A DNA stretch of 49,356 nt, taken from the NCBI GenBank assembly GCA_946402735.1, contig CAMIXH010000004.1:1-49356 (forward strand). The letters are read 5' to 3'. The translations under genes and the position numbers were made by a program. Positions 8,049 to 17,677 of the stretch are shown one piece after another (within the stretch, counting starts at the first letter, position 1; every line of letters starts with the position of its first letter). The notes under the pieces were generated by a model. That model saw only the letters and a program-made list of their open reading frames with translations, was not told the origin of the DNA and searched no databases. This stretch comes from an uncultured Mycoplasmatota bacterium. GTDB lineage: Bacteria; Bacillota_I; Bacilli_A; RF39; UBA660.

Positions 8049-9188
8049 TTATCCATTTAATCTTTCTAATGTTTTAAATTTTTTGCCTTCTAAATATTCA
8101 AGAGTACTTCCACCACCAGTTGATACATAATACATTTTTACTCCAAATACTTTAGAAGCTCCTGTTACATCTCCACCTGCAAGTATAGTTGGGAACTTTT
8201 GTTTTTCTAAGAATTCCATCATTTCCTTAGTTCCATTTTCATATTCTTTATCTTCATACTTACCAAGAGGTCCATTCCATAAAACTAGATTACTTCCTTC
8301 AAGTCTACTTTCAAATTCTCTAATAGTTTTAGGTCCAATATCATAACCTATATCATTTTTATTGAACTCATCAATATCCTTTACTCCTTCTTCAGTAACA
8401 AAGTCTAAAGGAAGAATAATCTTATCTTCATATTTTTCTAATAATTCTTTACAATATTCTATATTTTCTTCACTTACTAAGCTTTTACCAGTATTAAATC
8501 CTTTAGCTTTTAAGAAAGTAAAGCACATTGCTCCACCTATTAATACCAAATCAGATGATGGTACTAAATTATTTAAAACACCAATCTTATCATCTACTTT
8601 AGCTCCTCCAAGTAATAATGTTCTTTTTTCTTTTAAAGCTTTATCTAACATTTTTACTTCATCATCTACTAAAAATCCAGCATATGATGGAATATATTTA
8701 GAAATACCATATGTAGATGCATGACATCTATGAGCTGTTCCAAAAGCATCAAGAACAAATATATCACCAAGACCAGCCCAATATTTACTTAGTTTTTCAT
8801 CACAAGAACTTTCTAATGTTTTAGGTACATCTTCAAATCTAGTATTCTCAACTAATAATATTTCTTTTTCAAATAAATTGTTAACACATGCTTCAAGTTC
8901 ATTTCCTCTTGTCTCATGAGTAAAATAAACAGGACAATCTACTAAGCTTGATAAATGATTAGCTACTATTTGTAATGAATTAGTTTTCTTATCTTCTTCT
9001 GTTTTAACTCTTCCTAAATGTGAAAGAAGTATTACCTTAGCATTATGATCAATTAAATAGTTTATTGTTTTAAGACTTCCAACTATTCTATTATCATCTA
9101 CAATCTTTCCATCTTTAATTGGAACATTAAAATCTACTCTAACTATTACTTTCTTTCCCTTTACATCTGCTTCTGTTATTAATTTCAT
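8049..9188 (-). CDS. pgk: Phosphoglycerate kinase
   Basis: This glycolytic kinase transfers phosphate from 1,3-bisphosphoglycerate to ADP. Signature segments include VIVRVDFNVPIKDGKI at the N-terminus, LLSHLGRVK, the KYWAGLGDIFVLDAFGTAHR region, LLGGAKVDDKIGVL and the nucleotide-binding VSTGGGSTLEYLEGK at the C-terminus. Length, about 379 residues, is slightly short for a bacterial PGK but complete. The ATG at 9188 gives the family N-terminus MKLITEADVKGKK and follows GGATAGGTG; an upstream ATG at 9209 lacks a binding site. The start lies just past the stop of the dNMP kinase gene, so the two are probably one transcript. Confidence 0.97.
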   Translation of the reverse strand: MKLITEADVKGKKVIVRVDFNVPIKDGKIVDDNRIVGSLKTINYLIDHNAKVILLSHLGRVKTEEDKKTNSLQIVANHLSSLVDCPVYFTHETRGNELEACVNNLFEKEILLVENTRFEDVPKTLESSCDEKLSKYWAGLGDIFVLDAFGTAHRCHASTYGISKYIPSYAGFLVDDEVKMLDKALKEKRTLLLGGAKVDDKIGVLNNLVPSSDLVLIGGAMCFTFLKAKGFNTGKSLVSEENIEYCKELLEKYEDKIILPLDFVTEEGVKDIDEFNKNDIGYDIGPKTIREFESRLEGSNLVLWNGPLGKYEDKEYENGTKEMMEFLEKQKFPTILAGGDVTGASKVFGVKMYYVSTGGGSTLEYLEGKKFKTLERLNG

Positions 9189-9198
9189 ATTTTTACAC

Positions 9199-9765
9199 CT
9201 ATCCTTCATATTTTATGTATATATTTTCAGCATTTTGCTTTAATTCTTCAAGCGTAGTGTTAATAATTTGTTCATTAAATTTATCATAATCATCTAAATC
9301 TATCTCAGTTTTATGATTCTTTTGTTCTTCTGTTAAACCATTATCAAAGTTTGGTCTAAATATATTTATACTAACTAAATCAGGAAATACATCTCTTAAA
9401 TCATCTATTTCTTTTTTTAGTCTTACATCACTAATAATGATAGCGTCATAGAAACAAGAAAATATATCAATATCATCAATCATTCTATTGATAAATAGAT
9501 CATCTTTACCTAACTTCTCACGAATAATACCTGTCCCTAGAGTTTGAAGTAATTCTCTTGGTTTATCTTCTTCAGTTAAATTCCAACCAGTTATTTCTCT
9601 AGCATAGTATTTTATATACTTAGATAATTGAGTAACAATAACCTTTTTACCATGCTCTTCATAAACTTCTTTTAAATATCCAGAAAAAGTATCTTTACCA
9701 TGTCTAGCTTTTCCACTTATTAAATATATCTTTGATTCTCCATTTCTTAATTCCATGTTATCCAC
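9199..9765 (-). CDS. Deoxynucleoside monophosphate kinase-like P-loop kinase
   Basis: The protein begins with a short leader and the Walker A variant GKARHGKDTFSGYL (about residues 18-31), typical of the phage T4-like deoxynucleotide monophosphate kinase family. A central AIIISDVRLKKEIDDLR contains the Asp-Arg pair common to these kinases. At 188 residues it is a single P-loop domain. The likely role is phosphorylation of dNMPs, but substrate choice cannot be read from sequence. A clear promoter lies upstream, and pgk follows immediately, so the pair forms a short operon that joins nucleotide and energy metabolism. Confidence 0.75.
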   Translation of the reverse strand: MDNMELRNGESKIYLISGKARHGKDTFSGYLKEVYEEHGKKVIVTQLSKYIKYYAREITGWNLTEEDKPRELLQTLGTGIIREKLGKDDLFINRMIDDIDIFSCFYDAIIISDVRLKKEIDDLRDVFPDLVSINIFRPNFDNGLTEEQKNHKTEIDLDDYDKFNEQIINTTLEELKQNAENIYIKYEG

Positions 9766-9785
9766 TCTCCTTATTATATATAATA

Positions 9786-9814
9786 ATTATAGCATATCAA
9801 ATATATCATATCAA
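9786..9814 (-). promoter_or_regulatory. Promoter of the dNMP kinase-pgk operon
   Basis: On the minus strand TTGATA (9809-9814) and TATAAT (9786-9791) are 17 bases apart, and the -10 is extended (TGCTATAAT). Confidence 0.8.
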
Positions 9815-9835
9815 AATGTAAACATTATATTTGAC

Positions 9836-9862
9836 AAATAAAAAGAAGTTAAAAACTTCTTA
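9836..9862 (-). terminator. Terminator of the six-gene envelope operon
   Basis: On the minus strand AAGAAGTT and AACTTCTT pair around a tiny loop and are followed by TTTATTTG. The stem includes the stop codon of the acyltransferase gene. Confidence 0.8.
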
Positions 9863-10885
9863 TATTGAAACAATTTTTTTAATATATGGTATTTTCATTA
9901 AGACATAAACACATGCTGTTGATAATATATATATTATTACACTATTTATAATAACTGATAATGTTATAGAAGTACTATCAATTATATTAAATAGTTTTGT
10001 GTACTCCAATAAACCAAGTACAAGACCATGAATTAAATAAACACCAAGATTAGTTTGTGAAAGTACCATCAATAATTTTTCATTAAATCTTGTAAAATAA
10101 TTTTTAGCAAATAAGAATACAGACGCAGAATACAATATTACATTAAATGTATCATATTTAAAGAATACATCAGTTATACCATTTGCTTTAGAACTTATGA
10201 TAGTTCCAACCATTGTTATTATAAGTCCAATAATACCAAGAATATAAATAGTATTAGTATTCTTTTTTGATATATTAAATGTATTTAAATAATAACCAAG
10301 TATAAAATATATTAAATACTTACTAAATACAATTGTATAAGACAATGAAACATTAAATAAATAATTAGCTATTCTATTAAAACCAAAGAATATAAATAAC
10401 ACTATTATTAAATATTTTAATATATTTTTATTCTCTTCTTTAGTTATTTGCTTTAATATTGGTAAACATAAATAGAATCCAATTATTATAGGTAAAAAGT
10501 ATAAGTGGAATATTCCTTTTCCTAATATAGTATCTAAGAATACACCACAAATCATTTTAAATGTTACAACATCTTTATTAACAAATATATTTATAAAACT
10601 ATAAACTATATTCCAAAATACAAATAATAATAAGATTCTAGGAACATACTTCTTTAATACATCTTTTATTGTTACTTTCTTTTCTTCATTCAAGAAAAGC
10701 GCACCACTCACCATAAAATAAACAGGTACGCAAAATCTTGATATTGAATCTAATATAGATAAAACAATAAAAGTATTACTATTAACATCTAAATTATCCC
10801 AATATTCACTAATAACATGTATTAGTATAACGAATATAATAGCAATAACTTTTAATAAATCAAAATATAAAACCCTCTTTTTCAT
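9860..10885 (-). CDS. Acyltransferase 3 family membrane protein
   Basis: The protein has about ten hydrophobic segments and the acyltransferase-3 N-terminal pattern: RVLYFDLLKVIAIIFVILIHV, with the conserved His in the first membrane helix, and later SRFCVPVYFMVSGALFL. This family moves acyl groups across or onto envelope sugars and polymers; the exact target is unknown. The ATG at 10885 follows a TAGGTGAT binding site. A GTG at 10894 would also be in frame but sits on the binding site itself. It is the last gene of the CotH/VTC operon and ends in a terminator. Confidence 0.85.
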   Translation of the reverse strand: MKKRVLYFDLLKVIAIIFVILIHVISEYWDNLDVNSNTFIVLSILDSISRFCVPVYFMVSGALFLNEEKKVTIKDVLKKYVPRILLLFVFWNIVYSFINIFVNKDVVTFKMICGVFLDTILGKGIFHLYFLPIIIGFYLCLPILKQITKEENKNILKYLIIVLFIFFGFNRIANYLFNVSLSYTIVFSKYLIYFILGYYLNTFNISKKNTNTIYILGIIGLIITMVGTIISSKANGITDVFFKYDTFNVILYSASVFLFAKNYFTRFNEKLLMVLSQTNLGVYLIHGLVLGLLEYTKLFNIIDSTSITLSVIINSVIIYILSTACVYVLMKIPYIKKIVSI

Positions 10886-10894
10886 TCTAATCAC

Positions 10895-11908
10895 CTATTT
10901 TACTATAAAGGCATTTGCTACATGACGGGCACCAGTATATCCCCATCCTGCTGGGTTATTAACTAGTTTTCCTTTTTCAACTAGAGTTGTTGATCCACCA
11001 CCATCTAGATTAGCAGCATTATATGTTTTATATCTAACAAAGATTTTTGTTAATTCTTCCATAGTTGCACCATTAAATCCAGCATGACCATTAATAGTTA
11101 CAAATAATACAATACCATCTTGTCTTTGTCCAATAGCAGTTCTAGGTCTATTACCATAACCACCATCGCCATTAAACTTAGCAGCTTTACCATTAACAAT
11201 TAAATATGGTCCAAAGCATACTGCATCAACAATACCTGCTTTCTTAGCTTGTTTTGATGTCATCTTTGATAGTACTAGTACATGTTCTTTATTAAATGCT
11301 ATTATCTTTTCTGCTTTTCCACTATCAGATAAAACTTTACCATTAACCATGAAAATACCTCTAGGTATTAATGCACGATTTCTAATCTTAGCAGAACCAC
11401 CATTAATCGCAACAAGAGCATTATTATCCTCAGCCATTTCTTCAACTTCTTGTCCACCTCGAGTTAGATTATTGGCTGATACTAAATGTACTCTAGCTGG
11501 ATCATATATTACAGTAATATATGCAGTATATGAAGATTCCTCTAATTTAATAATCTTATATATATCATTTCCTTTATTCTTCTTTAATATTTGCTCTTCA
11601 TAAATAGATTCATATGTATCAGTTTCAAAGTTAGGATTGAATGTTATCTTAGAAGAATCTGTATCTTCTTCTGGTTCAATAACTTTATTGTTATCAAGTA
11701 TTCTTTTTATTTCTGCTTCACTATATAAAGTATATGCAAAATGCTTATGAGTCATACTTGTCATCGCAGATGTAACAAAGAAATCTCTAAAATAATCTAT
11801 TGGTCCATATGCTAAAAAGAAGCATACTAAAGCCATAAAGTCTATTATTATTAAAAATACACTAAATTTACTAACCTTCTGTTTTTTCACTTGTTTCTGC
11901 TTCGTCAT
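10895..11908 (-). CDS. Phosphodiester glycosidase (NAGPA-like) membrane-anchored protein
   Basis: After a basic N-terminus, a single membrane segment (about residues 18-38) anchors an extracellular domain. The C-terminal 200 residues carry the phosphodiester glycosidase pattern: EDNNALVAINGG, RTAIGQRQDGIVLFVTINGH and NAANLDGGGSTTLVEKGKLVN. The NLDGGGSTTL motif is the family hallmark. Related proteins remove sugars linked through phosphodiester bonds, consistent with action on a phosphate-containing surface polymer; that substrate is inferred. The ATG at 11908 follows GGGAG and overlaps the preceding gene by 38 bases. Confidence 0.85.
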   Translation of the reverse strand: MTKQKQVKKQKVSKFSVFLIIIDFMALVCFFLAYGPIDYFRDFFVTSAMTSMTHKHFAYTLYSEAEIKRILDNNKVIEPEEDTDSSKITFNPNFETDTYESIYEEQILKKNKGNDIYKIIKLEESSYTAYITVIYDPARVHLVSANNLTRGGQEVEEMAEDNNALVAINGGSAKIRNRALIPRGIFMVNGKVLSDSGKAEKIIAFNKEHVLVLSKMTSKQAKKAGIVDAVCFGPYLIVNGKAAKFNGDGGYGNRPRTAIGQRQDGIVLFVTINGHAGFNGATMEELTKIFVRYKTYNAANLDGGGSTTLVEKGKLVNNPAGWGYTGARHVANAFIVK

Positions 11909-13265
11909 TTTTAACTCCCAACTCATATGGATCATCCATAGTTCCTTTTCCAGAAACTATTTCTAAATCATCTTTTAAATAAAATGCAGGTCTTACACTA
12001 TATTTAGCAGTAATATAATCTGCAAAGATATTACCACTATCATTTATTACATTAATAATATCTGAAGCTTCCATACCTCTTAATAATGTAAATGTATTAG
12101 TTGTTTCATGTAGGAACATATCACCTATTGTAAGCATTCCTACTTTTGCTTTTACATAACTACTTCTTGCTACAGTATAATCATAATCAGTTAATGAAAG
12201 TGTTCCAGTAAAATAACTACTATTTACTACATAATCCTTTACATCTAAAGAATTTAAGAAAGTATTATTTAAATACTTACCCACTGTATTCTTAGTAGTA
12301 TAAGCACTATCACTTCCACCAAATTTAATTTTATAATCATCTTCACCTTTTTTAATAACATCAACACTAGCTAATTTTACTTTAGTATCTAGTATTTCTA
12401 TTATTTTATAATTAACATCATTAATTTTAACAATGTTATTAACATATGCATCTCCTAGAGTATTTACAGCATGTTTTTCAATAATATATGGATTTTCTTT
12501 AGTTCCTTTTCCACTTAAATATAGATCACTACTAGAAAGAGTAATAACAGGTTTAATTGTAACAACTTTAGTTTCTTTTTCATTAATTGCTATTTCACCC
12601 TCACTAGTAACATAATATTGCGCATTATCTTTATTTAAAGTTCCCAAATAGAATATTTCTCCATTATTTAAGAAACCATCTTTTCCTCCAGACATTTTGT
12701 AGTCATAAAGAGACAACAATGATATTTTATAACTATCTAGAATGTTTTCGCAAGTAATATTTGTTAAATCATCAATAACATCACTACAAGAATTAGTATT
12801 TACAATTAAACTATCAGCATTTACTAATGTTTTTTCAAATATACCACTATATTTTTCTTCACTAGTATTTAACCATTTATTAATTGATGATTTTTCATAA
12901 CCATTTTTAAGATTAGGATATAACATAGTTACGTTATCATCACTAACCATTTTTATATTACCATTAGCATCAATATTAAGTATTCTATATAATAATCCAG
13001 AATAACTTACATAATTATCATCAACATCACCTTTGTATGTAAATACTCCAGTTTCTTCATTTAATACAAGTCCTTTTGTTTCGTCTAAGAAACTTTGTTT
13101 TTTCTTTAATACATCAACTAAAAAAGTATTATCGTCATCTTTGTGACCATTCTCTATCTTATAGTATTTTATTAATCTAAACATATAAAATCCCACGATG
13201 ACTAAAAGCACTAAAACATTTAGTGCTATTAATACAGGGGTTATTTTAAGTACTTTCTTAGTCAT
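11871..13265 (-). CDS. Membrane-anchored surface protein with two DUF6273-like repeats
   Basis: One N-terminal membrane segment (about residues 8-28) is followed by two repeats. Each ends in a similar phrase: KPVITLSSSDLYLSGKGT with NPYIIE (near residue 260), and VRPAFYLKDDLEIVSGKGT with DPYEL (near 450). The first repeat contains LLYRILNIDANGNIKMVSDD and SSINKWLNTSEEKY. This is the DUF6273-like pattern seen in surface proteins of gut Bacillota. No enzymatic motif is apparent. It follows the DUF4956 gene by 12 bases and probably belongs to the same operon. Function unknown. Confidence 0.7.
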   Translation of the reverse strand: MTKKVLKITPVLIALNVLVLLVIVGFYMFRLIKYYKIENGHKDDDNTFLVDVLKKKQSFLDETKGLVLNEETGVFTYKGDVDDNYVSYSGLLYRILNIDANGNIKMVSDDNVTMLYPNLKNGYEKSSINKWLNTSEEKYSGIFEKTLVNADSLIVNTNSCSDVIDDLTNITCENILDSYKISLLSLYDYKMSGGKDGFLNNGEIFYLGTLNKDNAQYYVTSEGEIAINEKETKVVTIKPVITLSSSDLYLSGKGTKENPYIIEKHAVNTLGDAYVNNIVKINDVNYKIIEILDTKVKLASVDVIKKGEDDYKIKFGGSDSAYTTKNTVGKYLNNTFLNSLDVKDYVVNSSYFTGTLSLTDYDYTVARSSYVKAKVGMLTIGDMFLHETTNTFTLLRGMEASDIINVINDSGNIFADYITAKYSVRPAFYLKDDLEIVSGKGTMDDPYELGVKNDEAETSEKTEG

Positions 13266-13277
13266 ATAGTTTTGCTC

Positions 13278-13976
13278 CTAATCTCCAAAATCATTTTGAT
13301 ATGCTATTAGACTAGCATTAATAACTCCATCTACCCCACTGAATTCATCAACAATAGTAGTATTTACACTACCATTTTTACTTTCCTTAACATCTACTTC
13401 TAATGATAACTCAACTTTATCATTAAATATTGATTTACTTCTAACTTTAAATTTCTTTAAAGCTTTTAATCTTTTCATAACTTCATTATGAGCATCAGTC
13501 TCATATTTTAATACTAATAAATATCTATTAGCTACTCTAAATCCCATTAAATATGTTACGAAGTATAAAACTCCTAATATTAATGAAGCAATAATTGCTA
13601 TTATGTATAGTCCAGCTCCAGCCATAATACCAGCAGATATTCCCCAGAACATAAATCCAGTATCAACAGGTTCTTTAACAGCTGTTCTAAATCTTACGAT
13701 AGATAAAGCACCAACCATACCTAAAGATAAGCTAATATTACTACTAATAGTTCTAATAATCATTGCTGTTACCATTGCTAGCATTAATATACATAATGAA
13801 AATGCTTTAGAATAAACAACGCCAGTATATGTTTTTCTATAAACATATATAATGAATATTCCAATTACAAATGCAACAATTAATGATATTAACATATCAG
13901 TTACAGAAATAGTTCCAGTAAAATTCTCTAGAACTGATTTTTTTATTGTGTCTACAACACTCATACCTATATTCAT
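13278..13976 (-). CDS. DUF4956 family membrane protein
   Basis: The protein has three or four hydrophobic segments in its first 145 residues, separated by the conserved SLSLGMVGALSIVRFRTAVKEPVDTGFMFWGI, which is the DUF4956 hallmark. A cytoplasmic alpha/beta tail of about 85 residues follows. The family has no proven function, but its genes commonly sit beside VTC-domain polymerases and CotH proteins, as here. It may form a membrane partner or channel for the VTC enzyme. An AAGGAGTG binding site precedes the ATG, 11 bases after the VTC gene. Confidence 0.88.
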   Translation of the reverse strand: MNIGMSVVDTIKKSVLENFTGTISVTDMLISLIVAFVIGIFIIYVYRKTYTGVVYSKAFSLCILMLAMVTAMIIRTISSNISLSLGMVGALSIVRFRTAVKEPVDTGFMFWGISAGIMAGAGLYIIAIIASLILGVLYFVTYLMGFRVANRYLLVLKYETDAHNEVMKRLKALKKFKVRSKSIFNDKVELSLEVDVKESKNGSVNTTIVDEFSGVDGVINASLIAYQNDFGD

Positions 13977-13987
13977 TGTTTCACTCC

Positions 13988-14674
13988 TTATTTAATACTT
14001 CTACATATTGCAAATTTACTTACTGCTTCTCTACAAGAAGGTATATCATTTAATAAATTTGCTATATGCAAAGGTAATATTTCATTAAATTTAACTTCTA
14101 AAACTACTTTTCCTTTTTCATCAACTCTATATGTTGGAGCTGATTCTTCAAACAAATCATAATTGTATAATCCACTTTCAATATTTGAATCAAAAGTAAT
14201 TCTAACATCACTTATTGGATATGTAAATGCTAATCTATGATATCCAACTATTATTGATGGTATTAATCCTTTAGTTCTAGCATCATTTAGAAACTCTAAT
14301 AACAGTCCAGAAGCACCATCAATTTCATTCAATTTACCCTCCAATATTTTACCATAGACCTCTTTTGAAATCAACATTTGTTCTTTAGCTGTCATATTAT
14401 TATGTTTCATCTTTTTTTCCAGTCTTATAAATGAATCATCATTGTTATAAATTCTAATTCTATATTTCTTTCTATATAAAACTCCATCCATTTTTTCATA
14501 GTATGATTTAGAGTTCAAATCATCAAAATATAAACTTTTTATTAAATATGATCCATCATCGAAATAGCCATTATTATCAGTCCCCATTATTAAAGACAAT
14601 TTTTGTTTTAATACTTCAGCGGCACTCTCAGAAATCTTGAATTTTAATTCATGTCTATATTTATATTCCTTCAT
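13988..14674 (-). CDS. VTC-domain polyphosphate polymerase-like protein
   Basis: The 228 residues form one VTC tunnel domain. Visible family features are the opening YRHELKFKI with its basic residues, the GSYLIKSLYFDDLNSKSYYEK segment, the basic strand YRKKYRIRIYN, LEKKMKHNN, and the late acidic LEVKFNEILP. In eukaryotic VTC4 this domain makes polyphosphate from ATP on the cytosolic side of a membrane. Here it has no TM segments, so it is probably cytosolic and held by its DUF4956 neighbour. Its ATG overlaps the CotH stop as ATGA, which implies coupled translation. Activity is inferred. Confidence 0.86.
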   Translation of the reverse strand: MKEYKYRHELKFKISESAAEVLKQKLSLIMGTDNNGYFDDGSYLIKSLYFDDLNSKSYYEKMDGVLYRKKYRIRIYNNDDSFIRLEKKMKHNNMTAKEQMLISKEVYGKILEGKLNEIDGASGLLLEFLNDARTKGLIPSIIVGYHRLAFTYPISDVRITFDSNIESGLYNYDLFEESAPTYRVDEKGKVVLEVKFNEILPLHIANLLNDIPSCREAVSKFAICRSIK

Positions 14675-17601
14675 TCTACACCCCCAAAGTATTTCTTAAC
14701 TTCAGATTCACTTAATCCAAAATATTGTTTAGCATCTTGTATAATTGCTTTATTTCTCCTTCTAGCAAATGCTCTTAAATCTTTAATATGAGTTTCCCAT
14801 TTACTATAAGACATATTACCCCAACGATCTAGATTTCTCTTCATCTCATCAGTTGTTATTTCTTTAACTACTTGATCAACTTTCTTTTCCCAATTCTTAG
14901 CAGACCAAGTATTCTTTAAGTTATAACTCATTCTTTCTAAGAATGTTTTCTTAAATTCACTACTCTTCATTAAATTTCTTAATAGAGCTGTGCTAAAGTT
15001 TCCATATCCAACACCTTGGCTTCTAGTATAGTAATTAAATCCATATCCAGTTTCATGATAGAAACCACTATCTAAATCATAATATATAAACTTCCATTTA
15101 CCATTATCTATCTTAGCATTTCTAAAGTATCTAGTATTTACAATATCATAATTATTAGCCCATATTTCTGCTATCCAGAAATCACATAAATTTTCTATAT
15201 CAATTTGTTCTTTTATCTTTTTATAGTTATTACTATTACTTAAAGAATTATTATTGATGAATCTCATCATTTCATTATACTTAGTATTTGATCCAGTTTT
15301 TACTTCACCATCTATTCTTAAAATATCTGTATCTTTATCAGTAGTTTTAACATTATAATGATTTGATACAAAATGTTCATCAACTTTTTCTCTTATAAAA
15401 TATAATCCCCAATATGAACCATTCACATAAAGAACAACTGGTTTATATGCTTGAACATCAACATCAGTATATTCTCCCATTAGAGACGTTCCAACTATAT
15501 CACGAATTAAAGTTCTACCTTCACTACCTTCATCATAGTTAGATGCGAATTCATCTTGAGATCCAGTTCTAAGTACTAATGATTCATATACACTACTATC
15601 AACTGTATCAAATACAGGATAATTCAAATGAGCATCTCCATATACTTTTTTAAACTTAATTTCATAACTTTTCTTTTTATAATATCTTGTAGAACCACCA
15701 AATAATTTTAGTCCTGCATTTACTTGAAATACACTTCCATCTTTATCAATTAATTCTACATTACATGGTTCTTGTACTGTACTTTTAAGACCTGTATGAG
15801 TATTAACATAATTAAAGTCACTCTTATTCATAGTTAAAGATAAAACAGGTAATTTATGATTCTCATTAACTATATATGTATAAGTATTAACTTTACTTTT
15901 TAATTTACCAGGTTCTTTACTCATTATTCTTAAAACAGTAGTCTTCTTAATAGTAAGAGGACTACTGTATACTTTTGAAGACGTTGTTGGTGTTGAACCA
16001 TCTAACGTATAATAAATATCTTTTCCTGTAAGTGTTACTTTAAACCCTTTTGAATTATCAAATAATCCACTTAATACAGAAGAAGTTGGTAAGTACGATA
16101 TAGCCTGTTTACCATCAGAATTCTCTTTCAAAGGAGTTGGTTTATCAAAATAATAAACTCCTGTTGAACTACCTTTACCCATTGAATAACCAGTTGGTAC
16201 ATTTGCCATAAATAATGTATCAATTATTTTATCATCTTTAGTTAAATAAATTCCTTCAGTACTTCCTATTTTAAAATCAGCATGTTTATAACTCTTATTT
16301 GATAAATTCTTATCACCAGATGCCATTACTACATAATACTCTTTACTCTTTAATTCTTTCTTCTCTAGATTATACATACAAGGAGTATTAATATTAGTTG
16401 TTAAACAATAATCACTTAGATTAATAGTTTCTCCACTATTATTATATAACTCAATCCAATCATAATACTTTCCACCATTTTGAGGTAAATATTTATAATT
16501 AGAATTCATTGCTTCATTTATTATTAAATCTTTTACTTTAGTTAAATATTTCTTTTGAAATGATTTAATACCATCTAAAGTATTAGGATACCCTGGACTA
16601 ATTGAACTATTAGTTAAAAATTCTTTTCCTTCTTTAATATATGCTTGACCATTGCCAAGATTTTCATATTTAACTCTTTCAATTATTTTACCTTTATTAT
16701 CACTTAGTATTACTACCCCATTTTTATTCTTTAATTTAAAGTTTGTACTAAGTTCACCAGTTATACTACTAATACCACTAGTATATACAACAAGTACATC
16801 TCCACTAGGTAAAACTGTTTTTGGAAGAGTCCATTTAAATGGAGCATCTTCACTATTTGATAAGCTATATCCTTCAAGATTAATACTTGATTTACTTATA
16901 TTTTTAATTTCAACATAACCACTATATTGACCACTTTGATTTCTAAAGTTACCTTTATTTTCTGGTAATATTTCATTAATTTGTAATTCTTTTTCATCAG
17001 TGCTTTCTAGTGATTTTAAGAATTCTTCATGACCACTTATAGTATTAGCAAAACCAGGTGTTGGTTTATCTTGAATTACCCAAGTTCCATCTTCTTGTCT
17101 TGCCATAACAGTATTACCATCAAGAGCAACTGTTTGAATAGCATCCACTGCTTTACCATTTGGTTTTAATAAAGCTACTACTTCTCCACCACCACTTTTT
17201 AATTTAAAGTTAGCAGTATCATTTGTAGTTTTACCAGTTAAGAATATTACTTTATATGATTTAGCTTCAATAATAGTTTCAGGGAATATCCATTTTACTT
17301 CTTTATTATTATCACTTAAACCATAATTTTTTAAATTAATATCATGATCATTTCCATTATAGATTTCTATATAATCATATAGTTTACCATCTTCATATGC
17401 TATTGCACCTTTATTAGAAGACATTAATTCATTAATAACTAATTTTTTAATAGTAACATCATTATCCGTAAGGTCTGCTTCATCATAGAAATTAGCACTC
17501 TTTTCACCCAAAAGAGTTAATAGAGATAAAACTACTATTAATGCAATACAAACTACAAAAAACAAAATATTACTTTTAAATTTTTTAGTATTAAACTCCA
17601 T
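14671..17601 (-). CDS. CotH kinase-like protein with three lamin-tail domains
   Basis: An N-terminal membrane anchor (about residues 13-33) precedes three lamin-tail domains, recognisable by their openings KLVINELMSSNKG, LQINEILPENKGN and DLIINEAMNSNYK (near 48, 205 and 355). A chitobiase-like beta domain with YYTLDGSTPTTSS comes next (near 525). The CotH kinase domain fills about 585-900: LKLFGGSTRYYKKKSYEIKF, LVLRTGSQDEF, ANNYDIVNTRYFRN and KWKFIYYDLDSGF, the last two holding the acidic residues expected in CotH active sites. CotH of Bacillus phosphorylates spore coat proteins; here the domain is extracellular on a wall-associated scaffold. AGGAG precedes the ATG. First gene of the operon. 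Confidence 0.88.
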   Translation of the reverse strand: MEFNTKKFKSNILFFVVCIALIVVLSLLTLLGEKSANFYDEADLTDNDVTIKKLVINELMSSNKGAIAYEDGKLYDYIEIYNGNDHDINLKNYGLSDNNKEVKWIFPETIIEAKSYKVIFLTGKTTNDTANFKLKSGGGEVVALLKPNGKAVDAIQTVALDGNTVMARQEDGTWVIQDKPTPGFANTISGHEEFLKSLESTDEKELQINEILPENKGNFRNQSGQYSGYVEIKNISKSSINLEGYSLSNSEDAPFKWTLPKTVLPSGDVLVVYTSGISSITGELSTNFKLKNKNGVVILSDNKGKIIERVKYENLGNGQAYIKEGKEFLTNSSISPGYPNTLDGIKSFQKKYLTKVKDLIINEAMNSNYKYLPQNGGKYYDWIELYNNSGETINLSDYCLTTNINTPCMYNLEKKELKSKEYYVVMASGDKNLSNKSYKHADFKIGSTEGIYLTKDDKIIDTLFMANVPTGYSMGKGSSTGVYYFDKPTPLKENSDGKQAISYLPTSSVLSGLFDNSKGFKVTLTGKDIYYTLDGSTPTTSSKVYSSPLTIKKTTVLRIMSKEPGKLKSKVNTYTYIVNENHKLPVLSLTMNKSDFNYVNTHTGLKSTVQEPCNVELIDKDGSVFQVNAGLKLFGGSTRYYKKKSYEIKFKKVYGDAHLNYPVFDTVDSSVYESLVLRTGSQDEFASNYDEGSEGRTLIRDIVGTSLMGEYTDVDVQAYKPVVLYVNGSYWGLYFIREKVDEHFVSNHYNVKTTDKDTDILRIDGEVKTGSNTKYNEMMRFINNNSLSNSNNYKKIKEQIDIENLCDFWIAEIWANNYDIVNTRYFRNAKIDNGKWKFIYYDLDSGFYHETGYGFNYYTRSQGVGYGNFSTALLRNLMKSSEFKKTFLERMSYNLKNTWSAKNWEKKVDQVVKEITTDEMKRNLDRWGNMSYSKWETHIKDLRAFARRRNKAIIQDAKQYFGLSESEVKKYFGGVE

Positions 17602-17619
17602 AATAAAAACTCCTATATA

Positions 17620-17625
17620 ATTATA
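17620..17625 (-). promoter_or_regulatory. Possible -10 box of the CotH operon
   Basis: The minus strand shows TATAAT 19 bases before the CotH start. No -35 box is recognisable at the right distance, and I see no terminator after gap. Readthrough from gap is the alternative. Confidence 0.35.
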
Positions 17626-17677
17626 CTATATAAGAGCTTTTTATTCTACCTTTTTAAACAAATTATTAAATTAAATT

